In this document: in pieces, positions 46,175-54,073 of the stretch
Position numbering within the stretch: the first letter of the stretch is position 1
Layout: the number at the start of each line of letters is the position of its first letter
Translations under genes and position numbers: made by a program
The notes under the pieces: generated by a model
Databases searched by the model: none
What the model was told of the DNA's origin: nothing
The model's input: the letters and a program-made list of their open reading frames with translations, nothing else
Assembly: GCA_037128705.1 (NCBI GenBank)
Contig: JBAXVX010000021.1
Location: forward strand, 1 to 64,000
Length of the DNA: 64,000 nucleotides
DNA from: CAIVAT01 sp037128705
GTDB taxonomy: Bacteria > Bacteroidota > Bacteroidia > Bacteroidales > FEN-979
Direction: 5' to 3'

Positions 46175-46291
46175 TTAGGACTTCTTGGGCTTTGTGGACT
46201 TCTTGGGTTTGGGATTTCCTTTGGTTGCAGCCTTCATTAACTCCTCGAAGGTGGTATTAGCCTTTAACGGCTGTTCTTGTTTCTTTTTCAT
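46175..46291 (-). CDS. Small lysine-rich ORF
   Basis: A 38-residue open frame on the minus strand, starting MKKKQEQPLKANTTFEELM and ending in a Lys/Pro/Ser-rich tail. A Bacteroidetes -7 box TATCTTTG lies immediately before the ATG, and TTG lies 20 nt further upstream, which supports expression with a very short leader. Tail composition resembles a small DNA- or RNA-binding peptide. Function unknown. Confidence 0.45.
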   Translation of the reverse strand: MKKKQEQPLKANTTFEELMKAATKGNPKPKKSTKPKKS

Positions 46292-46423
46292 AGATCAAAG
46301 ATACAAAAACATTGTTTAAAATACAATCTCTATAGATTAAAAAAAATATTTAACTATAACAAGCTGTATATGTATACGTTATATAATGTCGGTAATTATT
46401 TATCAACAACGTCTTATATTTAC

Positions 46424-46454
46424 TTGACAAAGTCTTTAAAATTTTATATCTTTG
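46424..46454 (+). promoter_or_regulatory. Promoter of the 161-aa gene
   Basis: TTGAC (46424-46428) and TATCTTTG (46447-46454), close to the Bacteroidetes optimum, with the start codon 26 nt after the -7 box. Confidence 0.7.
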
Positions 46455-46480
46455 TGGGGTTAAATTAAAAGACTATCGAC

Positions 46481-46966
46481 ATGGAATCGCCCTTTAGTAA
46501 AACAGAAATAGAGAACACAAGAAAGGTGTTAACGATTAAATTGGAAGAACAGAGGAAAAAGGTAGAAGATGCGGAAAAACAAGCTAAAACGGAAAAAGAG
46601 AAGTTTATTTCTTGGCAAAGTATGCTAAATGAACTTATGCCCCCAGAAGACATTACTGTCGCGGTTAATAGGAAAATAATTAGAACCAACCCCACTTTTA
46701 AACAGGGTGTTTTGAGTATATTGTCTGATGGAAGACCCAGAACAACAAGACAGTGTTATGAAGATTTTTTAAAAACCCCCACAGATTCTGTCATTAAGAA
46801 TTTTTATGATTTTTCCGGGCGTTTTTCAAATATAACCCCAAAGGGAACAATTAAAAAGCACAAAATTGAAACCAACCCTATTGATAAAAGATACTTCTAT
46901 GGTTTGGCTGAATGGTTTGATGGAGACAACTTAAGACAAGAATATTTTAACAAAATAATTTTGTAA
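46481..46966 (+). CDS. Uncharacterised coiled-coil protein
   Basis: A 161-residue protein. Residues 1-55 are a strong coiled coil (repeats of Glu, Lys, Gln). The C-terminal part is reminiscent of a winged-helix-type domain (QGVLSILSDGRPRTTRQCYEDF), but this is weak. A good promoter precedes it and a terminator follows, so it is a stand-alone transcription unit. Function unknown. Confidence 0.6.
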   Translation: MESPFSKTEIENTRKVLTIKLEEQRKKVEDAEKQAKTEKEKFISWQSMLNELMPPEDITVAVNRKIIRTNPTFKQGVLSILSDGRPRTTRQCYEDFLKTPTDSVIKNFYDFSGRFSNITPKGTIKKHKIETNPIDKRYFYGLAEWFDGDNLRQEYFNKIIL

Positions 46967-46985
46967 ACCATGAAAATATAAATAA

Positions 46986-47021
46986 AAAAAAGGAAACAGC
47001 GGTAACTGTTTCCTTTAAGAT
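46986..47021 (+). terminator. Rho-independent terminator
   Basis: GGAAACAG and CTGTTTCC pair around CGGTAA, with A-rich and T-rich flanks (bidirectional). Confidence 0.75.
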
Positions 47022-47027
47022 TGTTGT

Positions 47028-47096
47028 GGGGGCGTCTGTTGGTTCAGAAAATAGCCTTAGACACTGTTAACAGGGGTTCGATTCCCCTCGCCTCCA
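47028..47096 (+). tRNA. tRNA-like sequence, degenerate
   Basis: A 69-nt element with a perfect acceptor stem (GGGGGCG/CGCCTCC), a D arm TCTG-TTGGTT-CAGA, and a T arm AGGGG-TTCGATT-CCCCT. The anticodon arm is imperfect (loop CTTAGAC, closing C-A mismatch) and positions 8-9 are missing. It could be a relic tRNA, a tmRNA-like 3' end left by an integrated element, or a divergent functional tRNA. No CCA is encoded; ACC follows. Confidence 0.4.
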
Positions 47097-47470
47097 CCTT
47101 TTTATTAATGCAAAGATAATACAAAATTACAAAATGTCAAGTAAATATTATCAACACGCTTTAAACATTAATAATATTGGATGTCCAGTCCGATAGGAGC
47201 CAACAGTATGGTAAATATTTATCTACCATTTTAATAGTCTTTTAATCCTCTCATTAGGGATGCCATAAAAGAACTATATGTCAGCAACTTTAAGCAATGC
47301 CGGTGATCATTATTGGAAGAACTACTCAAATTGACTAGTCTCCACCGTTAAGCCTTGACCGCTGATGGTTTTGATTACCAGTGGGATGAGGTGGTCAATT
47401 TGAATCGGCGTAGTGTTGACAATTAGGCCGGCATGTCCAGGTAAAGGCCAAATTGAGCGTTTTTCCCAGT
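47097..47470. other. Intergenic stretch with an unassigned open fragment
   Basis: No intact gene. On the minus strand 47322-47470 stays open for about 48 codons (...RSIWPLPGHAGLIVN...) without a start, so it may be part of a decayed gene. No repeat or RNA was recognised otherwise. Confidence 0.4.
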
Positions 47471-47592
47471 TTATTTAACCAACCACCCAACCTTCACGTT
47501 GGCGTAAATCCCATCGAGGTACACCCCACCGGCTGAAACAGTGAGTTGATCTTTGATGACCAGTCAGGCGCCGGCTTCGATGCCAGGGAATC
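47471..47592 (-). pseudogene. 3' remnant of an outer-membrane or secreted protein gene
   Basis: Minus-strand frame PGIEAGA*LVIKDQLTVSA... ending VKVGWLVK* looks like the last strands of a beta-rich protein, with an in-frame stop. No upstream part is present within the window. Confidence 0.4.
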
Positions 47593-47877
47593 TGGTGAAA
47601 GAATTGATTGATTGAGCGATTGAATGTGTGAATCGCTGACGGGAAGTGGTTTGATCGATCGTGCGAAGCTGCCAAATTGGTGGCTTCTTTTGTTTACAGT
47701 TTATATCATATAGAACCATTTTGGTATTGATTATTATTAACTTGCGAAGCCATCTTACTATCTTGAGAATTAACTCTTTTTGGAATGTAAACGTATTACG
47801 AGATCAAAACCGAACTTCTGATATAAATAGTAACTATATTGAACGGAAAGAATATTACAGCAACTAAAATAATAGAT
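47593..47877. other. AT-rich intergenic region
   Basis: No gene, repeat or RNA recognised. Confidence 0.4.
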
Positions 47878-48771
47878 ATGAGACACTTAATTTTTACAAT
47901 TGCATTTTTAGCCATTCATGGGATGGTGTTATCTCAATCTGATTATAATCAACAATTGGAAAAAGCTGCAATATCAATTGCCTCAAAAATCAAAGCTATT
48001 GGCAAACAAAATATTGCAGTGCTGGATTTTGAAAATTCGAATAAACAGATCAGTGAACTTGGTAGTTGGTTATCCGGCGTTTTCACCACGCATCTTGAAA
48101 ACACCTCAGATGGCGCATTTTCTGTAAAGAACAATACTGATGTTGTTAAAGCGATTCAGCAAATAAAAACTGAAAGTGGAAGTGGCGATTTTGATTCAAA
48201 ATTTATTCAGCGGTTAGGTGAGATTTCCAGCTCCGATGTTGTTATTTATGCAATTATAACCTTAATGGATGATGAGGTAACCGTGAATGTAAAAGCAGTT
48301 AATCCTTCTGCCGGTAGTCAGACCCCTATTGGCGGTATTCTCGTGAGTTTTTTTGCTACTGAAGGTATGAGAACAAAATATCAGAATTACATTGAAAATG
48401 CAGCATCCTCCTTTGCAGGTAATTTGGATAATAGTGGCGCTGCCTCAGGTATCGGGACTGATAAAAAGAGCAAAAACCCTGATTGTAAACAAGCAAACAC
48501 CGGAGATATTTGCTTTCATAATTATACGAAGGCAGACCTGAAAGTAAATGCCAGACCTTATGGTTTGGGGATTTTATTATCGTGCACACTTCAGCCTGGT
48601 CAAAAGCAATGTTTTTACGACATTAATGTTGGTTCAATAAATTATAGTATTTATGATGAAAGACCTATTTCCTATAATCAACCATTAAACTCAAAATCTA
48701 TTCAAAGACATGATGCAGAAGGATCCTTGTACATTGAACTTTGCAAGGAAATCACCTTTATTATCAGATAA
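47878..48771 (+). CDS. Exported CsgG/FlgO-like protein
   Basis: About 297 residues. The open frame extends upstream from TTG at 47839, but ATG at 47878 directly precedes the signal peptide (MRHLIFTIAFLAIHGMVLSQ). The region IAVLDFENSNKQISELGSWL resembles the start of CsgG/FlgO-type outer-membrane-associated proteins (about residues 45-170). The C-terminal part has paired cysteines (CKQANTGDICF) and aromatic strands. Role in the envelope is likely; specific function is not determined. Confidence 0.6.
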   Translation: MRHLIFTIAFLAIHGMVLSQSDYNQQLEKAAISIASKIKAIGKQNIAVLDFENSNKQISELGSWLSGVFTTHLENTSDGAFSVKNNTDVVKAIQQIKTESGSGDFDSKFIQRLGEISSSDVVIYAIITLMDDEVTVNVKAVNPSAGSQTPIGGILVSFFATEGMRTKYQNYIENAASSFAGNLDNSGAASGIGTDKKSKNPDCKQANTGDICFHNYTKADLKVNARPYGLGILLSCTLQPGQKQCFYDINVGSINYSIYDERPISYNQPLNSKSIQRHDAEGSLYIELCKEITFIIR

Positions 48772-48784
48772 TTTTTCCATTTAT

Positions 48785-51181
48785 TTACTGCAGCGTAAAT
48801 TTAACCGGCAGGTTGAACTGAGCCCGTACATAGTCTCCACGCTGTATTCCGGGTAACCATTTGCGCATGGATTTCACTACGCGGACTGCCTCTTCATCGC
48901 ATCCGCCACCAATGCCACGCAGCACCCTTACATCGGTAATGGAACCATCACTTTCAACTACAAAGGTTACAAACACCTTCCCCTGGATGCCCAGTTCTTT
49001 TGCCTCCCTCGGATAATGAATGTTCTCAGCAAGAAATTCGGCGCAGGCTTCCTGGCCTCCCGGGTACCGTGGCTGCACTTCAACAACAGTAAATACCTGC
49101 CCCTGCGAGGGCGAATCTTCGGCCACAGCCGTAACTTCAACTTCATTTCCCACTGCGGAAGGAGGAGGGGGAGGGGGCGTATCAAAGCTATTCACTGGTG
49201 TTTGTTCAATTTCTGCATCTACCAAATCAGAACCTGCCGAAATATTTTGTGGTGCTGGTGACTGGGCCGATGAAGTAAAAAAGGTTTCGTTCAACAATGG
49301 GGCCCTGTTGATGTTGTTCATTGATTTGAAAATGTTTATGTTTTTAAAAAAATCATTTACCGAAATGAACTGCATCCCGATGAAGAATATGGCCGGGAAT
49401 ATCAACATAACAGAAATACCCAGCAGTGGCTGATTTCGATTTTTTGTATGTAATTCAGTGGCAAGTTGCTTGATGTAAATTTCACGCGGTTCATTTTTAA
49501 AACTGTAGATTGCATAATACAGGTTTCCGAAGAGAGATGCCATGAAGGCGAGAACGAGCGCCCAAAGCAATGCGTTCCAGATCCCCAGGAAAATGTAGGC
49601 CAGCCGCTCGTACAGAAAAGCATTTTTCAGTGTTGCTTCCGTCTCAGTAAGATAAAGTTGCTTATGGCTTGTAATGTCTGTTATCCGTTCTTTCCGGATA
49701 TCAAGGCTGATCAATTCCTCATTCAAAACCCTTAACCTGGAGGTGTCTTTTCCGGTGAAATTTTGCATTGTGGAATCTGCACCCACCAATTTCTTCATTT
49801 GTTTTGTGATATTATCTGTTGAAAGAATAATCTGGGTAACCTGTTCCTCTTTGCTTTTTTGCAACAGAGAAGATTCCTTTCTTGTTTGATCTGCCATACG
49901 GTTTATTTCCTGTTTCGACCGGACAGGTTGCAGGAAAAGCGGGGTTTTATTGATAAAATCAACTACGTTAAAATATTTTTTGAAGTAAAAGTTATTCAGG
50001 TACAATTCATTTCTTTTTTCAATCAGCACTTGTCGTTCATCAAGATTCTTTAAAAATTCGGAAAACTGAAGATCAGTCACTTGTTTGGCATTGAACAGGT
50101 CATTTGATCCGTACAAGCTTATAGCTTTTTGATTTTCATTCAGGCGGCCTTCGATCGTATTGATCCTGTAGGAATAGACCGAATTAAAGAAATACCCGGT
50201 GGTAACGAGCGATATTGCGAGAAATAGCAATGGAAGGATGGAGAGTATGATCATCATCGGGAGCGCCAAAATGGTTCCAAAAATATATTGCAGGAATTTG
50301 GATTTTATCACATTGAGAAAAGGGAGTGCATTTTTCAGGAATGGTCCATTATGATAAAGAAGAAATGTGGGCGCAATCGCCTGGGCAAACAGAATGATAA
50401 TGGTGTTCAGGATCAGCAGGGCCGCAAGAATGATATTGGGACCAGAAAACAATCCGTTCAGCGTTATACCAAATTCCTTGAACAGTCCTGTTGAAACCAG
50501 CGCCAGTTCCAGCAGCAGAAGTCCGAATTCTGAAACAATAAAAAAACAGATGAACTGTATAGTTTTAAATCCATGGCTTGAATGATCGTTGATCTCAGCT
50601 TCATGATTTTCACTTTCCCGGCTGTTACGCCATGATGCAATAGTCCCAAAGATCCATGCCAGTGGCAATTGGGCAAGGGTTACACCAAAAATGATCATGA
50701 TTGCCGGCGGGTAGTCAAATTCGTATTGAAAGTAATTGAAAAGGAAAAGAATGAGCATGGATACAAACAAGCCAATGGCACTCATTTTATAGGTTCTTTT
50801 GGTTGTTGCGTTTTTAAACTGATCGAACGATAACCGGAATAACCACCACGGCCATTTGATCAGGTAGTGGAAAATGATCTTCAAAAGAAAAACAATGGTG
50901 GGAGCAAAAATGTTTTCGTACAGCCACCTGAAAATTTCAATGATGAAGAGGAAAAGAACAGTAACCAGCCACAAAAGCCTTACAATCTGGTTGAAAATAA
51001 AGAGCAGGCCGGCTGAGATCAGGAAAATCAATACCCAAAGTCCCCCTTTTTCTTTCAGAAATCCATAATGTGCTTCAATGTCGATGAGGTGCTTTGATTT
51101 TTTTCCGGTTATAGCGGAATAAAGATAAGAAAGTCCCAGGGGAGAAAAAACAATTGAAATAGCAATGAGAAAAGTTCCCAT
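48785..51181 (-). CDS. Multi-TM protein with C-terminal TonB domain
   Basis: A 798-residue inner-membrane protein. About ten hydrophobic helices are spread over the first 650 residues (clusters near 1-180, 210-345, 565-600 and 625-650), with soluble loops in between (about 345-520, helical). A Pro/Asp/Glu-rich linker (PPPPPP) leads to a C-terminal TonB domain (about 690-798; PRYPGG, YPREAKELGIQGKVFVTF, WLPG). TonB proteins normally have a single TM and transmit energy to outer-membrane receptors; this N-terminus is unusual. The gene is convergent with 47878 and apparently monocistronic. Confidence 0.85.
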   Translation of the reverse strand: MGTFLIAISIVFSPLGLSYLYSAITGKKSKHLIDIEAHYGFLKEKGGLWVLIFLISAGLLFIFNQIVRLLWLVTVLFLFIIEIFRWLYENIFAPTIVFLLKIIFHYLIKWPWWLFRLSFDQFKNATTKRTYKMSAIGLFVSMLILFLFNYFQYEFDYPPAIMIIFGVTLAQLPLAWIFGTIASWRNSRESENHEAEINDHSSHGFKTIQFICFFIVSEFGLLLLELALVSTGLFKEFGITLNGLFSGPNIILAALLILNTIIILFAQAIAPTFLLYHNGPFLKNALPFLNVIKSKFLQYIFGTILALPMMIILSILPLLFLAISLVTTGYFFNSVYSYRINTIEGRLNENQKAISLYGSNDLFNAKQVTDLQFSEFLKNLDERQVLIEKRNELYLNNFYFKKYFNVVDFINKTPLFLQPVRSKQEINRMADQTRKESSLLQKSKEEQVTQIILSTDNITKQMKKLVGADSTMQNFTGKDTSRLRVLNEELISLDIRKERITDITSHKQLYLTETEATLKNAFLYERLAYIFLGIWNALLWALVLAFMASLFGNLYYAIYSFKNEPREIYIKQLATELHTKNRNQPLLGISVMLIFPAIFFIGMQFISVNDFFKNINIFKSMNNINRAPLLNETFFTSSAQSPAPQNISAGSDLVDAEIEQTPVNSFDTPPPPPPSAVGNEVEVTAVAEDSPSQGQVFTVVEVQPRYPGGQEACAEFLAENIHYPREAKELGIQGKVFVTFVVESDGSITDVRVLRGIGGGCDEEAVRVVKSMRKWLPGIQRGDYVRAQFNLPVKFTLQ

Positions 51182-51395
51182 AAAATGATTTTTTGTGGTT
51201 TGTAATGTAGCGAGGTAAATTTACAATATAAACAATCAAAGTCAAGTAAAAGTTAAGGAAGCATCAGTTTACAATAGAAAAATCGGACCATTTGACCATG
51301 CTGCGCCGATTTCGATTGACCAATTCAAACGTTTAAAAACCTGATAGCCATTTATTTGCATCCCACCATCTTGATTACAGGATACTTCACTGATA

Positions 51396-51419
51396 TTTAC
51401 AGGTGGTGCAACCTGTAAA
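51396..51419 (-). terminator. Hairpin after the 122-aa gene
   Basis: TTTACAGGT-GGTGCA-ACCTGTAAA is a perfect 9-bp inverted repeat 12 nt beyond the stop codon at 51431. There is no long T tract, so terminator function is likely but not certain. Confidence 0.4.
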
Positions 51420-51430
51420 TTCTGCTAAAC

Positions 51431-51799
51431 CTAACTTAAAAACCAATGATTCGCTGCTTCATTATTCGAAAATACTTCAAGGGTATAGTTCGAATTTCCC
51501 ATAAATGTTTTAATCATCATAACGTATGCCGTGACCGCTGGGTCACTGGTTACTATCGCATGTTTTACAGAATCAAAATGTAATGTATTTTCGAATAGCT
51601 TATCCTTGAGTATTTTTAGTTGATCAACATCCGAATTAATGAGGAACGCAGTTGCATGTTCAAGAAACCTGAGGTTTCGCGGTAATTTCTTTTCCTGAAT
51701 GACCCTATACGATTCAAATGCTAAGTTCTGAAAGGAAATACCACCAGTATTATCAATACATAATATTTGATCTGCTTCGTTAAAATGAATGACAAGCAT
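51431..51799 (-). CDS. Uncharacterised SpoIIAA-like protein
   Basis: A 122-residue soluble protein. Alternating strands and helices, with LEHATAFLINSDVDQLKIL and KHAIVTSDPAVTAY, resemble the STAS/SpoIIAA-like single-domain proteins of Bacteroidetes (compare FSNNEAANHWFLS at the end, a common ending of that group). It stands alone between the TonB-domain gene and HU. Family by resemblance only. Confidence 0.55.
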   Translation of the reverse strand: MLVIHFNEADQILCIDNTGGISFQNLAFESYRVIQEKKLPRNLRFLEHATAFLINSDVDQLKILKDKLFENTLHFDSVKHAIVTSDPAVTAYVMMIKTFMGNSNYTLEVFSNNEAANHWFLS

Positions 51800-52061
51800 T
51801 GTTGATCAAAATTAATCGCAGGGATTTAAAAGGCTATTGGTGTAAATGTAATGTTAAAGATCAATAAAATAGCGTCCCATATAATACTATTTTTCCGGAA
51901 GTACGTAATTCCAGTCAGTTCTATGGATGATTCTACGCATAAAATGCAACTTTAAAACAAATCAAAGAGTCGAACATCGAAGATTTTACCGAGAATTTGA
52001 CCATATTTGCAACACAAAACATATCCGGACCAACTGATTAACCAAGTAAACCTCAATCACA

Positions 52062-52346
52062 ATGAAAAAAGCAGAAATTGTAGCAGATATCGTCAAGGCC
52101 ACCGGGCTGGAGAAAGTGGTTGTTGAAGTTACCGTTGAAGCCATTATGGTCGTCATAAAGGAATCGATGGCTAACGGGGAGAATATCTACTTCCGAGGAT
52201 TTGGCACCTTCCTGCTTAAGAAACGGGCTGTAAAGACTGGCAGAAACATTACCAAGGGTACCAGTATGAAAATTCCGGCTCATTTTATTCCGGCGTTTAA
52301 ACCGGCAAAGGAGTTTGCGGAGGTTGTGAAATCAAAGGTGAAATAA
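52062..52346 (+). CDS. HU/IHF family DNA-binding protein
   Basis: A 94-residue nucleoid protein with the usual HU layout: two N-terminal helices (KKAEIVADIVKATGLEK), IYFRGFGTFLLKKRAVKTGRN in the saddle, and the arm and C-terminal PAFKPAKEF. In the arm, the canonical N-P region is altered (TKGTSMKIPAHFIPAF), as in Bacteroidetes IHF-like HU variants. It bends DNA and may act in nucleoid structure. It follows a 260-nt upstream region; a copy of the leader is found at 46069. Confidence 0.92.
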   Translation: MKKAEIVADIVKATGLEKVVVEVTVEAIMVVIKESMANGENIYFRGFGTFLLKKRAVKTGRNITKGTSMKIPAHFIPAFKPAKEFAEVVKSKVK

Positions 52347-52359
52347 TCATTTACCAGGC

Positions 52360-52500
52360 ATGCTTACAGCGGAATCCATAAAAACCATTGCCCTTGGACT
52401 CGGTGCAGATCAATGCGGAATTGCCAGTGTTGAATGGAAAAACCGGAGCATCTTACCATCTTACGCTGATTTAAACAGGCCACCACAATCTATTAACAAT
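52360..52500 (+). pseudogene. Truncated QueG-like (epoxyqueuosine reductase family) N-terminus
   Basis: The first about 25 codons (MLTAESIKTIALGLGADQCG) match the typical start of QueG-like 4Fe-4S reductases, but the frame then diverges and runs to 52617 without the Fe-S cysteines or other family motifs. It starts 13 nt after the HU stop. Read as a gene remnant; an intact short peptide is less likely. Confidence 0.4.
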
Positions 52501-52628
52501 CAATGCTCTGTGACGGTCAATTTGGATCGGCAGACACTGGTCAAAGTGAATGGTTTATCCAGTATAACCGCATTGTACAATTATATCAATAACTTTCATG
52601 TTGGAATTTTCAATTAACAATTACTTGG

Positions 52629-52706
52629 CAAATGTAAACGCAGATCAACCCTTTTACAAATTTACCAGGTAAGGATTTAACAATAGGAGCTAGGAATTGT
52701 AAAAAA
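52629..52706 (-). promoter_or_regulatory. 20-bp direct-repeat promoter element, copy C
   Basis: Minus strand: repeat halves (52669-52678 and 52689-52698), 8 nt to -33 TTTG (52657-52660), 20 nt to -7 TACATTTG (52629-52636). Same geometry as copies A, B and D. Downstream on the minus strand only a 14-codon ORF starting MKVIDIIVQC is visible before the HU/QueG-like region, so this copy has no obvious gene. Confidence 0.75.
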
Positions 52707-52719
52707 GCGTAAAGGCAGG

Positions 52720-54066
52720 TCAATACGTCCTTGTCTTTATGAATTTCCCTGTCGACACGGCCTTGCCGTTTGTGAGCCGCACAAAATAGGCTCCGGCGGG
52801 AAGGCTGCTGAGGTTAAGTTGTGTTTTGGGTTGGGTGATTTGTAAGGTGATGATTTGCCGGCCATCCTGGTTTAATATGGATAATCGGCCTGGAGTTTGC
52901 GCTGCACATGTTTCGATGGTCAAATAATCTGATGCGGGATTGGGATAAACAGTAAGACTCCCATTTTGCACCATCAGGTCATTTATTCCAAGAGCTGTAT
53001 GATAATAATAGAAGGCGCTATCCCCTCCCGTTATTTTAATTCCGGCGCTATTCCAATATTTTCCTGATGAACTTTGTCTGAAATTGTCTGCATCGTATGT
53101 AAAAGTGAGTAGCCCGGAATTCACCCATTGGCCGGCATCCCAGATTTGATCAAGGCAACCTGTTTGATTATTACGGGCATCAAAAGTAGAGATTGTTTGC
53201 CCGTAATTCAGCCATTGGCTTCCATCCCACTTTTGGTATAAACAATAGGTCTGATTGTTATTGACATCATACGTGCAGGTGGTTAGCCAGGAATTCACCC
53301 TGTTGCCGCCGATCCATTTTTCGACCAGATAACTTATCAGATTATTTCTGGAATCGTAAGTATAGGTTGCCAACGACACATTTACCCATTGGCCGGCCTC
53401 CCATTTCATTCCTAAATAACTAATGATGTTGTTATTGACATTGTAAGCAGCAATGTTTTGCCCGGAATTCAACCAGGCGCTGCCATCCCATTTCTGGTTA
53501 ACCTGTTTTGTACAATTATTGCCGGCATCGTAAGTATTGAGGCTTTGCGCGTAATTCACCCAAACACTGCCGTTCCAGTCCTGGCCCAATTCAATTGTCA
53601 GATTGTTGCTGGCATCGTATGTCGAGAGGATCTGTTCGGTATTCACCCATACGTTGCCGTCCCAGGTTTGCGACAACCAACTTGTCTGATTATGGTTGGC
53701 ATCGTAAGTTGCTGTAACTTGCCGGGCATTTATCCACTGACTGGCGCTCCATATTTGTGATAGGACCCAAGTCAGATTATGGTTGGCGTCATAAATATAA
53801 CCATTGGTTTTGGCCTTGATACTCCATGATGCGCCGGTCGTATCCCATTCCCATTGGTAGATGCTGTCGAATAGCTGGATTAGGTCCTGTGATCTGTTTG
53901 TTTGCGGTGTGAGGGTTTTCCAATGATTCATCTCGTACCCGGGCTGTACGCCGGCAGGGCCGGGTACGGAATTTACGCCGGATACTGATATCGCTGGTAT
54001 TGATTTTTGTCCCGTAGCGGCAACTGATACAAGCACAGCAGCCAGTAAAATGTAAAATTTTTTCAT
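52720..54066 (-). CDS. T9SS-sorted repeat protein
   Basis: A 448-residue exported protein: signal peptide (1-19), about nine tandem repeats of about 29 residues (pattern YDA-N-N-x-T...L-x-Q-x-W-D-G-x-x-W-V-N) between about 75 and 340, and a C-terminal type A sorting domain (about 370-448, with VYPNPASDYLTIE). T9SS cargo of this kind is secreted and anchored at the surface. It lies 7 nt after the GLUG-repeat gene and is the last gene of the operon from promoter copy A. Repeat function unknown; adhesion is a guess. Confidence 0.85.
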   Translation of the reverse strand: MKKFYILLAAVLVSVAATGQKSIPAISVSGVNSVPGPAGVQPGYEMNHWKTLTPQTNRSQDLIQLFDSIYQWEWDTTGASWSIKAKTNGYIYDANHNLTWVLSQIWSASQWINARQVTATYDANHNQTSWLSQTWDGNVWVNTEQILSTYDASNNLTIELGQDWNGSVWVNYAQSLNTYDAGNNCTKQVNQKWDGSAWLNSGQNIAAYNVNNNIISYLGMKWEAGQWVNVSLATYTYDSRNNLISYLVEKWIGGNRVNSWLTTCTYDVNNNQTYCLYQKWDGSQWLNYGQTISTFDARNNQTGCLDQIWDAGQWVNSGLLTFTYDADNFRQSSSGKYWNSAGIKITGGDSAFYYYHTALGINDLMVQNGSLTVYPNPASDYLTIETCAAQTPGRLSILNQDGRQIITLQITQPKTQLNLSSLPAGAYFVRLTNGKAVSTGKFIKTRTY

Positions 54067-54073
54067 TTTGCAA

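Noticed and set aside
8542..47096. A single integrative element from tRNA-Leu to the tRNA-like sequence
   Set aside because: No integrase, no matching direct repeats and no transfer genes; the island appears to be a mosaic of several insertions.
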